The position numbers and the translations under genes were made by a program. This document shows positions 1 through 10,572 of a DNA stretch of 64,000 bases, in pieces. Below the pieces are notes generated by a model that had not been told where the DNA came from, searched no databases, and was given only the letters and a program-made list of their open reading frames with translations. How positions within the stretch are numbered: the stretch's first letter is position 1; each line of letters opens with the position of its first letter. Origin of the DNA: Holophagaceae bacterium (GTDB lineage Bacteria > Acidobacteriota > Holophagae > Holophagales > Holophagaceae). The stretch covers positions 1 through 64,000 of the forward strand of contig JANYAS010000156.1 of the NCBI GenBank assembly GCA_025361205.1. The letters are read 5' to 3'.

Positions 1-230
1 CCCTTGGCCTTGAGCTGGGGTAGCACGCGCCGCATCAGGTCCACGAAATCACTTGCGTAGCCCAGCCGGGGATCCTTCCGCCGCTGCTTCTGCATGATCG
101 AGAGCGTCACTTCCGCCAGGTAGTCCAGCGTCAGGTAGTCGATGCCGCCACCCTCCACCAGGCGCACCGGGGCGTCGATGCTGTCGCCCCAGAAGCCTTG
201 GCCATTGGCGATGCGGACGAGCTTGGACAT
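1..230 (-). CDS. AtuA-like (DUF1446) protein, N-terminal part
   Basis: The N-terminal 76 residues of a protein that runs off the left edge of the window. It begins [17 protein letters not shown] and continues through [20 protein letters not shown] and then AEVTLSI. This pattern (a GFWGD motif, then [14 protein letters not shown]) is typical of the DUF1446/AtuA family, whose best known member takes part in acyclic terpene (citronellol/geraniol) degradation. The start is the ATG at 230. Most members have no known substrate, so the actual function here is open. It lies downstream of the adaptor/permease genes on the same strand, 46 bases after the permease stop, so cotranscription is possible. 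Confidence 0.75.
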   Translation of the reverse strand, partial: MSKLVRIANGQGFWGDSIDAPVRLVEGGGIDYLTLDYLAEVTLSIMQKQRRKDPRLGYASDFVDLMRRVLPQLKAK

Positions 231-276
231 GGGGACTCCGGTGGGGTGAATCCCTCAGTCTAGCCATTCGGTCGGG

Positions 277-1499
<1,223 letters not shown>

Positions 1500-1500
<1 letters not shown>

Positions 1501-2747
1501 TACTTCTTCGTATCCTTGGCCTTCGCCAGCTCACTGTCGGACCGGGCCCGGAGGTTCACGGAGGCCTTGTCCTTCAGTTCCTTCAGCTTCCGGATGGGGC
1601 CCGTGAGCACCTTATCGCCCTCGGCCAGGCCCTCCTTCAGCTCGAAGAACTGGGTGTTGGCAATGCCCACCTGCACGGTGCGTTCCTCGGCCTTGCCGAC
1701 CTTGAAGACCATGACGATGTTGCGCGTCATGGGCGCCAGGAGGCCCTTTTTCTGAGCCTCTTCGAGGCTGCCCTCCCGCTCCAGCACCGCCTGCAACGGA
1801 GCGCGCAGCACGGCCTTGGCCTCCTGGGTGAGGATCACGGCGCGGGCGCTCATGCCCGGGCGCAGCTTGTCCAGGTCCTCGCGGTTACCGGCCAGCAGTA
1901 CCTTCACCTTGTACAAGTTGGCGTCCGTGCCGACCTTCTCGGTGCCCGTGGCCACCTCGATGACGGTGCCCTGGAACACCTTGCCGGGCAACGATTCCAC
2001 GGTCACCTGGGAGGTCTGGCCCACCTTGGTCCGCACCACTTCGCTTTCGTTCACCTTGATCTCAGCCTGCATCTCGCTCATGTCGGAAATGATCATGAGC
2101 GTGGCGCCGGGCAGGTTGCTCATGCCGGGGATGGCCGTCTCCCCCATCTCGGCCTTCAGGCTCGTGACCCGGCCCCTGATGGGGGCGCGCAGGGTGGCCT
2201 TGGAGAGGCCATCCCGCATGCCTTTGAGGTTGGCCTCGCTCTGGGCCACGTTGGCCTTGGCGGCACTGTAGGAAAGCACGGCACTTTCGTTGGCGAGCTT
2301 CTGCTGGCGGAAGTCCTCGTCGGAAATCAGCCCCTGCTGGCGCAGGGACTCGTAGCGGGGGAAGCTGTCCTGGCTGCGCCGCTTGGTGGCCTCCAGGCGC
2401 GAGGCGTCCTGGCGGGCGCCATCCACGGCCCCCTGCGCCTGGGCCAGGGCCTGTTTGAGGCGCTCCTGGTCGATGGTGACGAGCAGATCGCCCGCCTTCA
2501 CGTCCTGGCCGTCCTTCACGTGGATGGCCTTGATCTCGCCCGCTACGGACGTGCCGATGTTGATCTGGGTCTTGGCGCGGATCTCACCGCTGGCGCTGAT
2601 GGTCTCGCGGATGTCCCCGCGGCCCATTGTGTCCCACGAGAAGGCACTGTCCTCATCCTTGGCGCCGCCAAAGGCGATGCCGAAGACCATCAAGACCACC
2701 AGGATTCCGGCGGCGCCGAGCCAAACCTTTGTCTTGCGAGAGGCCAT
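1500..2747 (-). CDS. HlyD/MacA-type periplasmic adaptor protein
   Basis: 415-residue membrane fusion protein that bridges an inner-membrane ABC transporter and an outer-membrane channel. An N-terminal membrane anchor lies at about residues 8-28. A biotinyl-lipoyl-like half motif follows (residues about 45-95, with GEIRAKTQINIGTSVAGEI), then a helical hairpin at about 95-190 rich in Ala, Gln and Glu, then the second lipoyl half (APIRGRVTSLKAEMGE) and beta-barrel domains. Its ATG directly follows the TAG of the upstream YIP1 gene, and its stop overlaps the permease start, so the three genes form one tight operon. The order adaptor-permease is typical of MacAB-like systems. Confidence 0.9.
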
Positions 2748-3488
2748 CTACTTGGCCCCCAGCAGGCGCAGACCAATGGCGAAGGCCATGGGCAGCAAGA
2801 CGCAGAGCAGGGCCCCAGCGGGCTTCATACGGACCAGATAGCGGAGGGCCAGGTAGGCCAGCACGGCTTCCGCCAGGTAGAAGAGGTCCAGGGTGTAGAG
2901 AAAGGCATGGAGCTTGAGGTTTTCCACATGGAGGAAGTAGCCCAGGGATGTGGGCGCGATCTTGTCGGGCGTGAGGCCTCCGATGGGGCGCACCAGGCAG
3001 ATGATGGCCAGGAGGAGCATCTGCGGCAGCTTCACCAAGCTGGTCACCGCCACGGCGCTGAGGGCCTGGGGATAGCTGGGCGGCTCGCCCTCGGGCATGG
3101 CCTTGCCGATCAGCCAGTAGAAGAGCGCCACCAGGGCCATGACGGCGGGCGTCCCAAGCAGAGCGAAGAGGATGCCGATGGGCAGAATGATCTTCTTCTG
3201 CATCTCGATGATCATGTCGATCTGAGCGGACTGGATCTGGGGATTGCGCTCAAGGGCGGGACGGATCATCTCTTCCACATCCACCTTCAAGCCCCAGATC
3301 ACGGTGATAACCAGGCCCGCAACGATGAGCGCACCCATGGCCCAGCCCCAGCTGGGCGCCTTGTTAAGCTGCTTGAACAGGTCCACGGGGGCGGTGAAAA
3401 GACCGACGATCTGGTCCAGCAGGCCCGGCGCCTTGGGCCTCGGGGTTTCCGGCTGGTCGCCGTACAGGGAAGAGGGCTGATCGCTCAT
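2748..3488 (-). CDS. YIP1-family integral membrane protein
   Basis: A 246-residue protein with a Pro-rich cytoplasmic N-terminus (MSDQPSSLYGDQPETPRPK), a short FTAPVDLFKQL segment and then about five hydrophobic helices. This layout is that of bacterial YIP1-domain proteins. Their role is poorly known; they often sit beside ABC transporters. I place the start at the ATG at 3488 rather than 3506 because MSDQ is the usual kind of beginning and a purine-rich GGAGTCCCCC precedes it. The stop codon directly abuts the adaptor ATG, which indicates co-expression with the MacAB-like pair. A second YIP1 protein lies at 18384-19145. Confidence 0.75.
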   Translation of the reverse strand: MSDQPSSLYGDQPETPRPKAPGLLDQIVGLFTAPVDLFKQLNKAPSWGWAMGALIVAGLVITVIWGLKVDVEEMIRPALERNPQIQSAQIDMIIEMQKKIILPIGILFALLGTPAVMALVALFYWLIGKAMPEGEPPSYPQALSAVAVTSLVKLPQMLLLAIICLVRPIGGLTPDKIAPTSLGYFLHVENLKLHAFLYTLDLFYLAEAVLAYLALRYLVRMKPAGALLCVLLPMAFAIGLRLLGAK

Positions 3489-3712
3489 GGGGGACTCCGA
3501 ATACAACCACGGTAGAAGAGGAAGGGGTCTATCTGTTGCAGCCTGCCGCCCAACGGTGGGTTTTCGCCGCCGGCCTGGCGGGAGATCCCGGGCGATAGCA
3601 TCTGACAGTTCGTCAAGGGATCCTTGATAAACATGATACCCATGCCCGTGAGGACTAGACTATGCCTTTGCATCCCACCCCAGATCCCAGCCACCCGAAT
3701 CCCGGAGGTCCC

Positions 3713-4927
3713 ATGGCCATCCTCGCCGCCAAGGCCGAGTCCCTCATCGCGCAGGAGAACCAGTTCGGCGCCCACAACTACCATCCCCTCGATGTGGTCT
3801 GCACCAAGGGTGAGGGCGTCTTCCTCACGGACGTGGACGGCAAGAAGTATATGGACTTCCTGGCCGCCTACTCCGCCGTGAATCAGGGCCACAACCACCC
3901 GAAGATCGGCGAGGCCATGATCGCCCAGATCAAGACCCTGGCCCTCACCAGCCGCGCCTTCCGCAATGACCAGTTCCCCCCGCTGCTCGAAAAGCTCTGC
4001 AAGCTCACGGGCTTCGACAAGGCCCTGCTCATGAACAGCGGCGCGGAAGCGGTCGAAACGGCCTTGAAGGCCATGCGCAAGTGGGGCTACGACAAGAAGG
4101 GCATCGAGTACGGCAAGGCCGAGATCATCGTGGCCGAGGGCAACTTCCACGGCCGCACCATCAGCATCGTGGGCTTCAGCACGGATCCCGATAGCACGAG
4201 CAAGTTCGGCCCCTTCACACCCGGCTTTGTGATCGTGCCCTACGGCGACATCGAGGCCGTTCGCGCGGCCATCACCCCGAACACCTGCGCCATCTTCATG
4301 GAACCCATCCAGGGTGAGGGCGGCGTGCTCATTCCCCCCGACGGCTTCCTCAAGGGCCTGCGCGAGGTCGCCACGGCCAACAACTGCCTACTGGTGCTGG
4401 ATGAGATCCAGTCCGGTCTGGGTCGCACGGGCAAGCTGTTCGCCTTCGAGCACGAGGGCATCCGCCCCGACGGCATCACCATCGGCAAGGCCCTCAGCGG
4501 CGGCTACTATCCGGTGAGCGCCTTCCTGGCCAGCGACGACGTGATGGACGTCTTCACCCCCGGCATCCACGGCAGCACCTACGGCGGCAACCCCCTGGCC
4601 TGCGCCACCGCCAGCGCCGCCCTGGACGTGCTGGTGGACGAGAAACTGGTGGAGCGCGCCGCCGAACTGGGCGAGTACTTCGCGAAGCGCCTGAAGGGCA
4701 TGAAGTCGGACAAGGTGGAGCAGGTGCGCGTGCGCGGCCTCTGGGCTGGCGTCGTGCTCAAGGAGAGTGCCGGCAAGGCCCGTCCCTACTGCTACAAGCT
4801 CAAGGACCGCGGCATGCTCTGCAAGGACACCCACGAGCAGATCATCCGCCTGGCGCCCCCCCTCGTCATCACCAAGGAGCAAATCGACTGGGCGGTGGAC
4901 CAGCTGGAAGCCGTCCTTCAGGGCTGA
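3713..4927 (+). CDS. rocD: Ornithine aminotransferase
   Basis: 404-residue class III PLP-dependent aminotransferase that moves the delta-amino group of ornithine to 2-oxoglutarate, giving glutamate-5-semialdehyde (arginine/ornithine catabolism and proline synthesis). Family landmarks: NQFGAHNYHPLDVV near the N-terminus, MNSGAEAVETALK, FHGRTISIVGFSTD, FMEPIQGEGGV, LDEIQSGLGRTGKLF and the PLP lysine in ITIGKALSGGYYP (Lys259). An upstream ATG at 3662 is open, but the ATG at 3713 has a clear GGAGG at 3704-3708 and matches family N-termini, so I use that. It stands alone and diverges from the YIP1 operon. Confidence 0.95.
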   Translation: MAILAAKAESLIAQENQFGAHNYHPLDVVCTKGEGVFLTDVDGKKYMDFLAAYSAVNQGHNHPKIGEAMIAQIKTLALTSRAFRNDQFPPLLEKLCKLTGFDKALLMNSGAEAVETALKAMRKWGYDKKGIEYGKAEIIVAEGNFHGRTISIVGFSTDPDSTSKFGPFTPGFVIVPYGDIEAVRAAITPNTCAIFMEPIQGEGGVLIPPDGFLKGLREVATANNCLLVLDEIQSGLGRTGKLFAFEHEGIRPDGITIGKALSGGYYPVSAFLASDDVMDVFTPGIHGSTYGGNPLACATASAALDVLVDEKLVERAAELGEYFAKRLKGMKSDKVEQVRVRGLWAGVVLKESAGKARPYCYKLKDRGMLCKDTHEQIIRLAPPLVITKEQIDWAVDQLEAVLQG

Positions 4928-5017
4928 AAAGCTACGGAAATCACACTCTCCTTACCCCCTTTTCCATCAAGGGATGAGAAAATCAAGGACATTGCGGGAA
5001 TTTCATAATCCGCAGGG

Positions 5018-5437
5018 ATGTCCTCCATGTTGAAAACGCTCATGACCTGCCTGCTGACCCTGTTTCCAGGGGACGTTCCGACGCCCCTGGAACCGGTCGG
5101 CGTCCGCGCCTCCGGTGCCCTTCCGGCCTTCCGGGGGGATCCGGCGCCGCCGGACTGGCTGCGTCTGGACTCCCACACCCTCGCCGATCCCGATTGCCGA
5201 CACTACGGGTACGAGGTCTATTCGAGCGACACCCAATGGGTGGTGCGTTACGTGATGTTTCCCGAGGATCGCGAAGGGTTCCGCGAGATCGAAATGGTCT
5301 TCCTCTTCCCGAAAGAAAAGGGGAAGGCGAAGGTTCAGCAGATCGCGCCCGGTGAACTCCAAGTCGAACCTCAGTCGGTGCGGTGGAAAGGGCGGAGCTT
5401 CCGTCTGGTGGACCGGCGCGACCTGATCCGGGATTGA
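5018..5437 (+). CDS. Hypothetical exported protein
   Basis: A 139-residue protein that I do not recognise. The first 20 residues (MSSMLKTLMTCLLTLFPGD) look like a short hydrophobic signal sequence; the ATG at 5027 is an equally possible start. The mature part is acidic/aromatic with a central block WVVRYVMFPEDREGFREIEM that reads like alternating beta strands. No metal-binding or catalytic motif is visible. It lies 90 bases after rocD and 53 bases before the MOSC gene on the same strand, so it may be transcribed with either. Confidence 0.6.
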   Translation: MSSMLKTLMTCLLTLFPGDVPTPLEPVGVRASGALPAFRGDPAPPDWLRLDSHTLADPDCRHYGYEVYSSDTQWVVRYVMFPEDREGFREIEMVFLFPKEKGKAKVQQIAPGELQVEPQSVRWKGRSFRLVDRRDLIRD

Positions 5438-5490
5438 TCCGACATGGCCCAGCGGCCGGTTTCCCTGAACACTGATCTGAGGAGGCTCCC

Positions 5491-5955
5491 TTGAACCCTG
5501 GCTGCGTCGAATCCATCCATCTCGCCACGGCCGCCGAAGCGCCCATGCGCAGCGTGGCGGAGGCCGTAGCGCTCGCGGGGATCGGCCTGGAGGGAGACCG
5601 CTACGCCTCCCGCACGGGCAGCTTCTCGGCAAAGCCCAAGCCAGGCCGCCAGATCACGTTCATCGAAGCGGAGGCCATCGAGGCTCTGGAGCGGGAGCTC
5701 GGGGTGGCGCTTTCCCCAGGCGAAACACGCCGCAACGTGATCACGCGGGGCGTGCCGCTGAACCACCTGGTGAACCGGGAGTTCTCCGTGGGCAGAGCTC
5801 GCTTCCTCGGAAGCGAGCTCTGTGAACCATGCAAGTACCTGGCTGGGCTCACCGGCAAGGCGGAAATCCTGCCGGGTCTGGTCCACCGGGGCGGTCTCCG
5901 GGCGGAGATCCTTGAGGGTGGGACGATCGGTGTGGGGGATGCGGTTTGCTACTGA
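5491..5955 (+). CDS. MOSC-domain protein
   Basis: 154-residue stand-alone MOSC domain, the fold used in molybdenum cofactor sulfurases and in the YiiM/MOSC sulfur-carrier proteins. The pattern GLEGDRYASRTGSFS, then QITFIEAEAIEAL, then ETRRNVITRGVPLNHLV and finally ELCEPCKYL is characteristic; the cysteine in EPCKYL is the conserved Cys of the family. Translation starts at a TTG with a strong GGAGG about eight bases upstream (AGGAGGCTCCC). Its molecular partner cannot be told from this context; no moco biosynthesis gene is nearby. Confidence 0.88.
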   Translation: MNPGCVESIHLATAAEAPMRSVAEAVALAGIGLEGDRYASRTGSFSAKPKPGRQITFIEAEAIEALERELGVALSPGETRRNVITRGVPLNHLVNREFSVGRARFLGSELCEPCKYLAGLTGKAEILPGLVHRGGLRAEILEGGTIGVGDAVCY

Positions 5956-5995
5956 AGGCCTCCCCGTCCGGAACCCAGTCATCAGATGTCTGGCA

Positions 5996-7219
5996 TCAGT
6001 AGCCGTAGCCGCCACCACCCGTTCCGCCCCCTCCGCCCCCGGTGCCTGCGGCATCAGCGGGGAGTTGGCCGCGGATTTCGCCGCCGGGATAGGCGACGCT
6101 GTGCACGTTGACGTAGAGGCCCCCGGACCGGAGCAAGTCGAACTGGGCGGGGGTGAGGAAGGTGCCAGCGGGGACCACCCAGGACCCGTCGGCATTCACG
6201 ACGAGGGGCACAATCACGGCCCCCGCGACCCCCGCAGCGCCGGTATGGATGTGGGCGGCCGTGGCGACGATGCCCGTGGTGACCACGCCGCCCCGGAGGG
6301 ACAGCGCGATAGGGTCGAGGGCGAACGTGCCGGTGCCGGTGGCAGCAGAGGCATTGACCGGCACCTCATTGGCCCCGCTGAGCGTCGCGGAGCGGATCAG
6401 GGAGCTGGCAAGATTGAACTGCCCGCGAATTTCACCCCCAGGGAAGGCGACGCTGTGCACATTCCCATACAGCCCTCCGGCTAGGAAGGTCGTCACTTGG
6501 GCGCTGGTAAGGATTGAGCTGGCCGGTAGGGTCCAGGTGCCACTGCCCCCGTCCGTGAGGGGGAGCAGGATGGCACCGCTGGCGCCAACCGCGCCGTCGT
6601 GGACATGGGAGGCGGTCCCCGTAATCCCCTGGGTCCGGATCGCGCCGCTGGCTGCGCCGGTGGCAGCGTCCACGGTCAGGACCCCGAAGCCGGTGGCGAC
6701 ACTGCCCGACGCGGGCACCTCCTGAGTTCCGTTCAGGGACGCGAAGGAGGCCAGAAGCTTGATCTGGCCGCGGATCTCACCACCCGGGAAGGCAGCGCTG
6801 TGGATGTTGTAGTAGTAGTTGCCAGCCTGAAGGCTCGCGTACTGGGCGGCCGTGAGGACGGTGCCGCTGGGCACGGTCCACACCCCGCCCGTCCCCCCCG
6901 TGAGGGGGATGACCACGGTCCCCGAGACGCCGGCCGGTCCATCATGGATGTGGGCCGAGGTGCCCTGGACGCCGCTCGAGACCACCGTGCCCCGGATGGC
7001 CAGGGTCGTGGGGTCCACGCTGACCGCTCCGGTCGCCGCGGCCGTGGAGGCGTTGGCGGGCACCTCGGCCGCCCCGCTCAGGGCGGCGATGCGGACATAG
7101 GGCGGGGGCGGCGGTGGGGGGGGGGTAGGTGCGGGAGAACTGGAGCCCCCGCCCCCACAGGCCAGGGACAGGGCCAGCCCACCCGCAAGGGAAAGACTGG
7201 AAAGCCGGGCGGAAATCAT
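5996..7219 (-). CDS. Lipoprotein with three CHRD domains
   Basis: A 407-residue secreted lipoprotein. The signal peptide ends in a lipobox-like LSLAC followed by GGGGSSSPAP and a run of prolines, a flexible tether. Three tandem CHRD domains of about 115 residues follow, each with the motif order LSGA-EVP, A-HIHDG or AHVHDG, V-P-GT-LT-AQ, then NVHS-A-PGGEIRGQ. CHRD domains occur in chordin and in many bacterial surface proteins of unknown function. The C-terminus is a Gly/Tyr tail (GGGGTGGGGYGY). The ATG at 7219 has a perfect AAGGAG upstream; the longer open frame to 7429 is not used. Confidence 0.88.
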   Translation of the reverse strand: MISARLSSLSLAGGLALSLACGGGGSSSPAPTPPPPPPPPYVRIAALSGAAEVPANASTAAATGAVSVDPTTLAIRGTVVSSGVQGTSAHIHDGPAGVSGTVVIPLTGGTGGVWTVPSGTVLTAAQYASLQAGNYYYNIHSAAFPGGEIRGQIKLLASFASLNGTQEVPASGSVATGFGVLTVDAATGAASGAIRTQGITGTASHVHDGAVGASGAILLPLTDGGSGTWTLPASSILTSAQVTTFLAGGLYGNVHSVAFPGGEIRGQFNLASSLIRSATLSGANEVPVNASAATGTGTFALDPIALSLRGGVVTTGIVATAAHIHTGAAGVAGAVIVPLVVNADGSWVVPAGTFLTPAQFDLLRSGGLYVNVHSVAYPGGEIRGQLPADAAGTGGGGGGTGGGGYGY

Positions 7220-7440
7220 GGGAACTCCTTGGCGTGGCCCCAAGGGCCAACCCCAAGATGGGAAGGCAAGGGAAGCCGGAACAGATCCGGTCGGGAGATG
7301 GGGACCCATCCGGTATCCACCTTCTCCGGTCCCTTTCTTTCGCCTTCGGGAGGTTGTTCCATCGCGAAGGGCTTGCTGGGCGAGCATGAAGAGATCGCTG
7401 AGGATCGCGTATCCTGGGGCGCGTCCCAAAGGGGAAGTCC

Positions 7441-8454
7441 ATGCCCGAAACCGCCATCACCTTCGACGACGTCCTGCTGATTCCGGCGTACAACCACCAC
7501 GAGTCCCGGCGCATCGTCGAGATTGGCATGACGGACAAGAGCGGCAAGCTCACGCTGGGGCTGCCCATCATGACCGCCAACATGGATACCGTGACCGAGG
7601 ATGCCATGGCGGATTTCATGGGGGAACGCGGCGGCATTGGCGTCCTCCACCGGTTCGTGTCCGTTGAGGACAACGTGGGGATGTTCAAGCGCTGCCGCTT
7701 TCCCGCCTTCGTGTCCGTGGGCACGGCCGAGGCCGAGATGGAGCGGGTCGAGGCGCTCCGGGATGCGGGCGCCCAGTACTTCTGTGTGGATGTGGCCCAC
7801 GGCCACGCCAAATACGTCGGCAAGATGATCAAGCGCATGCGCCAGATTCTGCCCAACGAATGCATCATGGCGGGCAATGTGGCCACCTACGCGGGGGCGG
7901 ACTATTTGGCCAGCGTGAAGGCCGACATCGTGAAGGTGGGCATCGGCCCCGGGAGCGTCTGCACCACGCGCATCAAGACCGGCTTCGGTGTGCCCCAGCT
8001 CACGGCAATCCAGGAGTGCGCCCGGGCGGACCGCTCCATCGTGGCCGACGGCGGCATCCGCACCCCCGGCGACATCGTCAAGGCCCTAGCCTTCGGCGCG
8101 GATTTCGTGATGATCGGCGGCATGCTCGCCGGGACTCGCCCCACGCCCGGGGAACCGATCCGGGACGCGGCGGGATGCCCCACCCACAAGGTGTATCGCG
8201 GCATGGCCAGCCAGGAGGTCGCCGACGACCACCTGGGCGGCCTCACCGGCTGGAAGACCTCCGAAGGCGTGGCCGTGAAGGTTCCCTACCGCGAAGACGA
8301 GGAGGAGATCCTCGCCGATATCGTGGGCGGCCTGCGTTCAGGCCTCACCTACGCGGGTGCCAACACCATTCGCGAACTCCAGCGCAAGCTCAACTACCTG
8401 CTGGTATCCCCCGCCGGAAGGATCGAAAGCTTGCCCCACAAGATGCTGGGATAA
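7441..8454 (+). CDS. guaC: GMP reductase (IMPDH/GMPR family)
   Basis: 337-residue TIM-barrel enzyme of the IMP dehydrogenase/GMP reductase family. It most probably converts GMP to IMP with NADPH in purine salvage. The catalytic cysteine is Cys174 in [11 protein letters not shown]; other landmarks are [11 protein letters not shown] at the N-terminus, [31 protein letters not shown] and MIGGMLAGT. The CBS domain pair typical of IMP dehydrogenase is absent and the length matches GMP reductases, hence the call. A bare IMPDH lacking CBS domains is the alternative. It diverges from the CHRD lipoprotein across a 221-base gap; AAAGGGGAAG gives the ribosome site. Confidence 0.85.
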   Translation: MPETAITFDDVLLIPAYNHHESRRIVEIGMTDKSGKLTLGLPIMTANMDTVTEDAMADFMGERGGIGVLHRFVSVEDNVGMFKRCRFPAFVSVGTAEAEMERVEALRDAGAQYFCVDVAHGHAKYVGKMIKRMRQILPNECIMAGNVATYAGADYLASVKADIVKVGIGPGSVCTTRIKTGFGVPQLTAIQECARADRSIVADGGIRTPGDIVKALAFGADFVMIGGMLAGTRPTPGEPIRDAAGCPTHKVYRGMASQEVADDHLGGLTGWKTSEGVAVKVPYREDEEEILADIVGGLRSGLTYAGANTIRELQRKLNYLLVSPAGRIESLPHKMLG

Positions 8455-8497
8455 GGGCTTCCGGCGGGTCCCATTTTTTTCGATGTTTCATGCGCCG

Positions 8498-9682
8498 TCA
8501 GAACTTGATCCCGGGTGCCGTTCCCGGCGTCCGAAAGCGCAGCAGCAGGAGGCCCGCGCCGCCGGCGATCACGAAGGTCGACAACCACACGGCCTTCGGA
8601 CCCGCCTTCGCATAGGCCAGCACGCCCAGCCAGGGGCCCAAGGCCAGGGCCGCGGCGAAGCAAAGGGAAAGCAGGCCCATGTACTCGCCGCGGCGGTCCG
8701 GGGGTGCCAGGGTGGCCACGGCATCGCTCATGGCGGGAAAGAGGATCATCTCGCCGAAGGTCCAGACCACGGTGGTGAGGATCAGGGTGTTGTAACCGGT
8801 GGCCCAGGCGGTGAGGCCGAAGCCCGCGGCCAGACAGAAAGAGCCCACGAAGAGCTGGCGTCCGTGGGGCCAGCGGGCCATGGCCAGGTTCAGGGCCACC
8901 TCCAGCACCACGATCAACAGGGTGTTCACGGTGAACAGCAGGCCGAAGAAACGGCTGCCCAGGCCCAGGTCCCGCACCACCCACAGGGGCAGGGTGCCTT
9001 CGATCTGGAAGAACACCATCAGCAGTGGAACAAAGGGCAGCAGGAGGTAGGCCAAGCGGCGATCCCGCCAGGGGCTGCCCCCCGGGGCGTGGCCGTGGGG
9101 AAGGCTGGAGCCAATGGGCGCTTTCAGCACCAGCGTGAGCAGCAAGGCCCCGGCCAGGGTGGTGAGGCCGTCGGTCCAGAACACCCAAGCGTAGCTGTGG
9201 TGAGCGATGAAGCCGCCGGCGGCCGGACCCACGGCCATGCCCAGATTTACGGCGAGACGGTGCAGGGCGAAGACCGCCTTGCGCTGTTCCGGCGCCGCGA
9301 GCCCCGCAAGCAGGGCCATGGAACTGGGCCAGAAAGCCTGGGTGAGCCCCGCCCACAGGAAGATCAGCGCGAAGAGCACCGGCTTAGTGGTCGCGAGCGG
9401 CAGCACCAGCAGCAGGGCGCCGGAGGACCAGAGGCTGGCCTTCAGCACCTGGACATGCCCCAGGCGGTCCGCCAGGCGGCCCGAGAAGGGCCCCGTCGCC
9501 AGCGCTCCAGCGCCATAGGCCATCATGCCGAAGCCCGCCTCCGCTGGCGTCCAGCGGCGGCCTTCGGTGAGGTAGAGGACCAGAAAGGGCAGGGCCATGG
9601 TGCCTAGGCGGTTCACCAGGGTGCTGGCGCACACCAGCCAGACTTCGCGGGGAAGGCCTCGCAGGCCGCGCCAGGGGTTCAT
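8498..9682 (-). CDS. MFS transporter
   Basis: 394-residue major facilitator superfamily permease with about 12 hydrophobic segments. The first-loop motif is present in variant form (GRLADRLGHVQVLK, matching G-x-x-x-D-R-x-G-R/H). The profile resembles drug/proton antiporters of the MDR group; the substrate is unknown. I place the start at the ATG at 9682, which overlaps the stop of the sulfurtransferase gene by four bases (ATGA), so the two proteins are translationally coupled and probably work in the same process. The upstream Arg-rich extension to 9814 is an artefact. Confidence 0.85.
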   Translation of the reverse strand: MNPWRGLRGLPREVWLVCASTLVNRLGTMALPFLVLYLTEGRRWTPAEAGFGMMAYGAGALATGPFSGRLADRLGHVQVLKASLWSSGALLLVLPLATTKPVLFALIFLWAGLTQAFWPSSMALLAGLAAPEQRKAVFALHRLAVNLGMAVGPAAGGFIAHHSYAWVFWTDGLTTLAGALLLTLVLKAPIGSSLPHGHAPGGSPWRDRRLAYLLLPFVPLLMVFFQIEGTLPLWVVRDLGLGSRFFGLLFTVNTLLIVVLEVALNLAMARWPHGRQLFVGSFCLAAGFGLTAWATGYNTLILTTVVWTFGEMILFPAMSDAVATLAPPDRRGEYMGLLSLCFAAALALGPWLGVLAYAKAGPKAVWLSTFVIAGGAGLLLLRFRTPGTAPGIKF

Positions 9683-10512
9683 GCGCCGGGGCCGGCTTTG
9701 GGGCGCCCGCTCCGGCACCACTCGCTCCAGCTGCCCACGTACAAGGCGGCGCCGGGAAGTCCGGCGACGTCGAGGGCCAACAGGGTGTGACAGGCCGTGA
9801 CGCCGCTGCCGCAATGGACCGTGAGGCGGTCGGAGGGCATGCCTCCCAACAGTGCCTCGTACTGCCTGCGCAGTTCGGCTGGAGCCTTAAGGTGGCCGTC
9901 GGGGCCCAGGTTCTCGTTCCAGGCTAGGTTCACCGAGCCGGGAATGTGGCCGGCCAGGGGGTCGAAGGGTTCGCTCTTGCCGCGCCAGCGCTCGGCGGAA
10001 CGCACATCCAGCAGTTTCTGGGTGGGGTCGCGCCGCAGGGTCTCCACGGCGTCCGCGTCAACTCTCGGCAGGAGCCATCGGTCCGCGGGGTAGGGCGAAA
10101 AGGGCGCCATCGCCGGGCATTTGACAGTGAGTGTCAACCCTGCGTCCAGTGCCGCCGGCAGGCCGCCATCGAGCACAGAGACTCGCCGGTGCCCCAGGGC
10201 GCGCAGCATCCACCAGAGGCGGGCCGCCGCGTTGCCGCCGCCGCTGGCGTCGTAGGCCACCACCTCCGTATCCGGGCCAATGCCCCAGGCGCCAAGGCGA
10301 GCGGCGAACCGGGCCACCGGGGGCAGCGGGTGGCGGCCACCGCGGGCGGGATCATGGCCAGGCTCGGCGGCCGTGCTGAGGTCCCGTTCCAGATCGGCGT
10401 GCAGGGCTCCGGGGAGATGCCCTGCCGCAAAAGCCGCCCCGTTCTGGCGGACATCCAGGAGGCGCACCGAGGAGTGGCAGGCGAGCAGGTCGGAAGCGGA
10501 GATCAAGGACAT
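9679..10512 (-). CDS. Two-domain sulfurtransferase (3-mercaptopyruvate type)
   Basis: 277-residue protein with two rhodanese domains. The N-terminal inactive domain has RLLDVRQNGAAFAAGHLPGA; the C-terminal one carries LLDVRSAERWRGK and the active-site loop CGSGVTAC. The loop CG-S-GVTA is the form found in 3-mercaptopyruvate sulfurtransferases rather than CRKGVTA of thiosulfate sulfurtransferases, so transfer of sulfur from mercaptopyruvate to thiol acceptors or cyanide is likely. It diverges from the TlpA-like gene (60-base gap) and is coupled downstream to an MFS transporter, which hints at export or uptake of a sulfur compound. Confidence 0.88.
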   Translation of the reverse strand: MSLISASDLLACHSSVRLLDVRQNGAAFAAGHLPGALHADLERDLSTAAEPGHDPARGGRHPLPPVARFAARLGAWGIGPDTEVVAYDASGGGNAAARLWWMLRALGHRRVSVLDGGLPAALDAGLTLTVKCPAMAPFSPYPADRWLLPRVDADAVETLRRDPTQKLLDVRSAERWRGKSEPFDPLAGHIPGSVNLAWNENLGPDGHLKAPAELRRQYEALLGGMPSDRLTVHCGSGVTACHTLLALDVAGLPGAALYVGSWSEWCRSGRPKAGPGA

Positions 10513-10572
10513 TCAACCAGTATGAAGCCGCCGGTCAGAGCAGTACCCTGAAGACTGCCGCCAGGAGGCCCG

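Noticed and set aside
8455..8497. Intrinsic terminator between guaC and the MFS gene
   Set aside because: A run of seven T follows, but the preceding bases form only a weak, interrupted stem.
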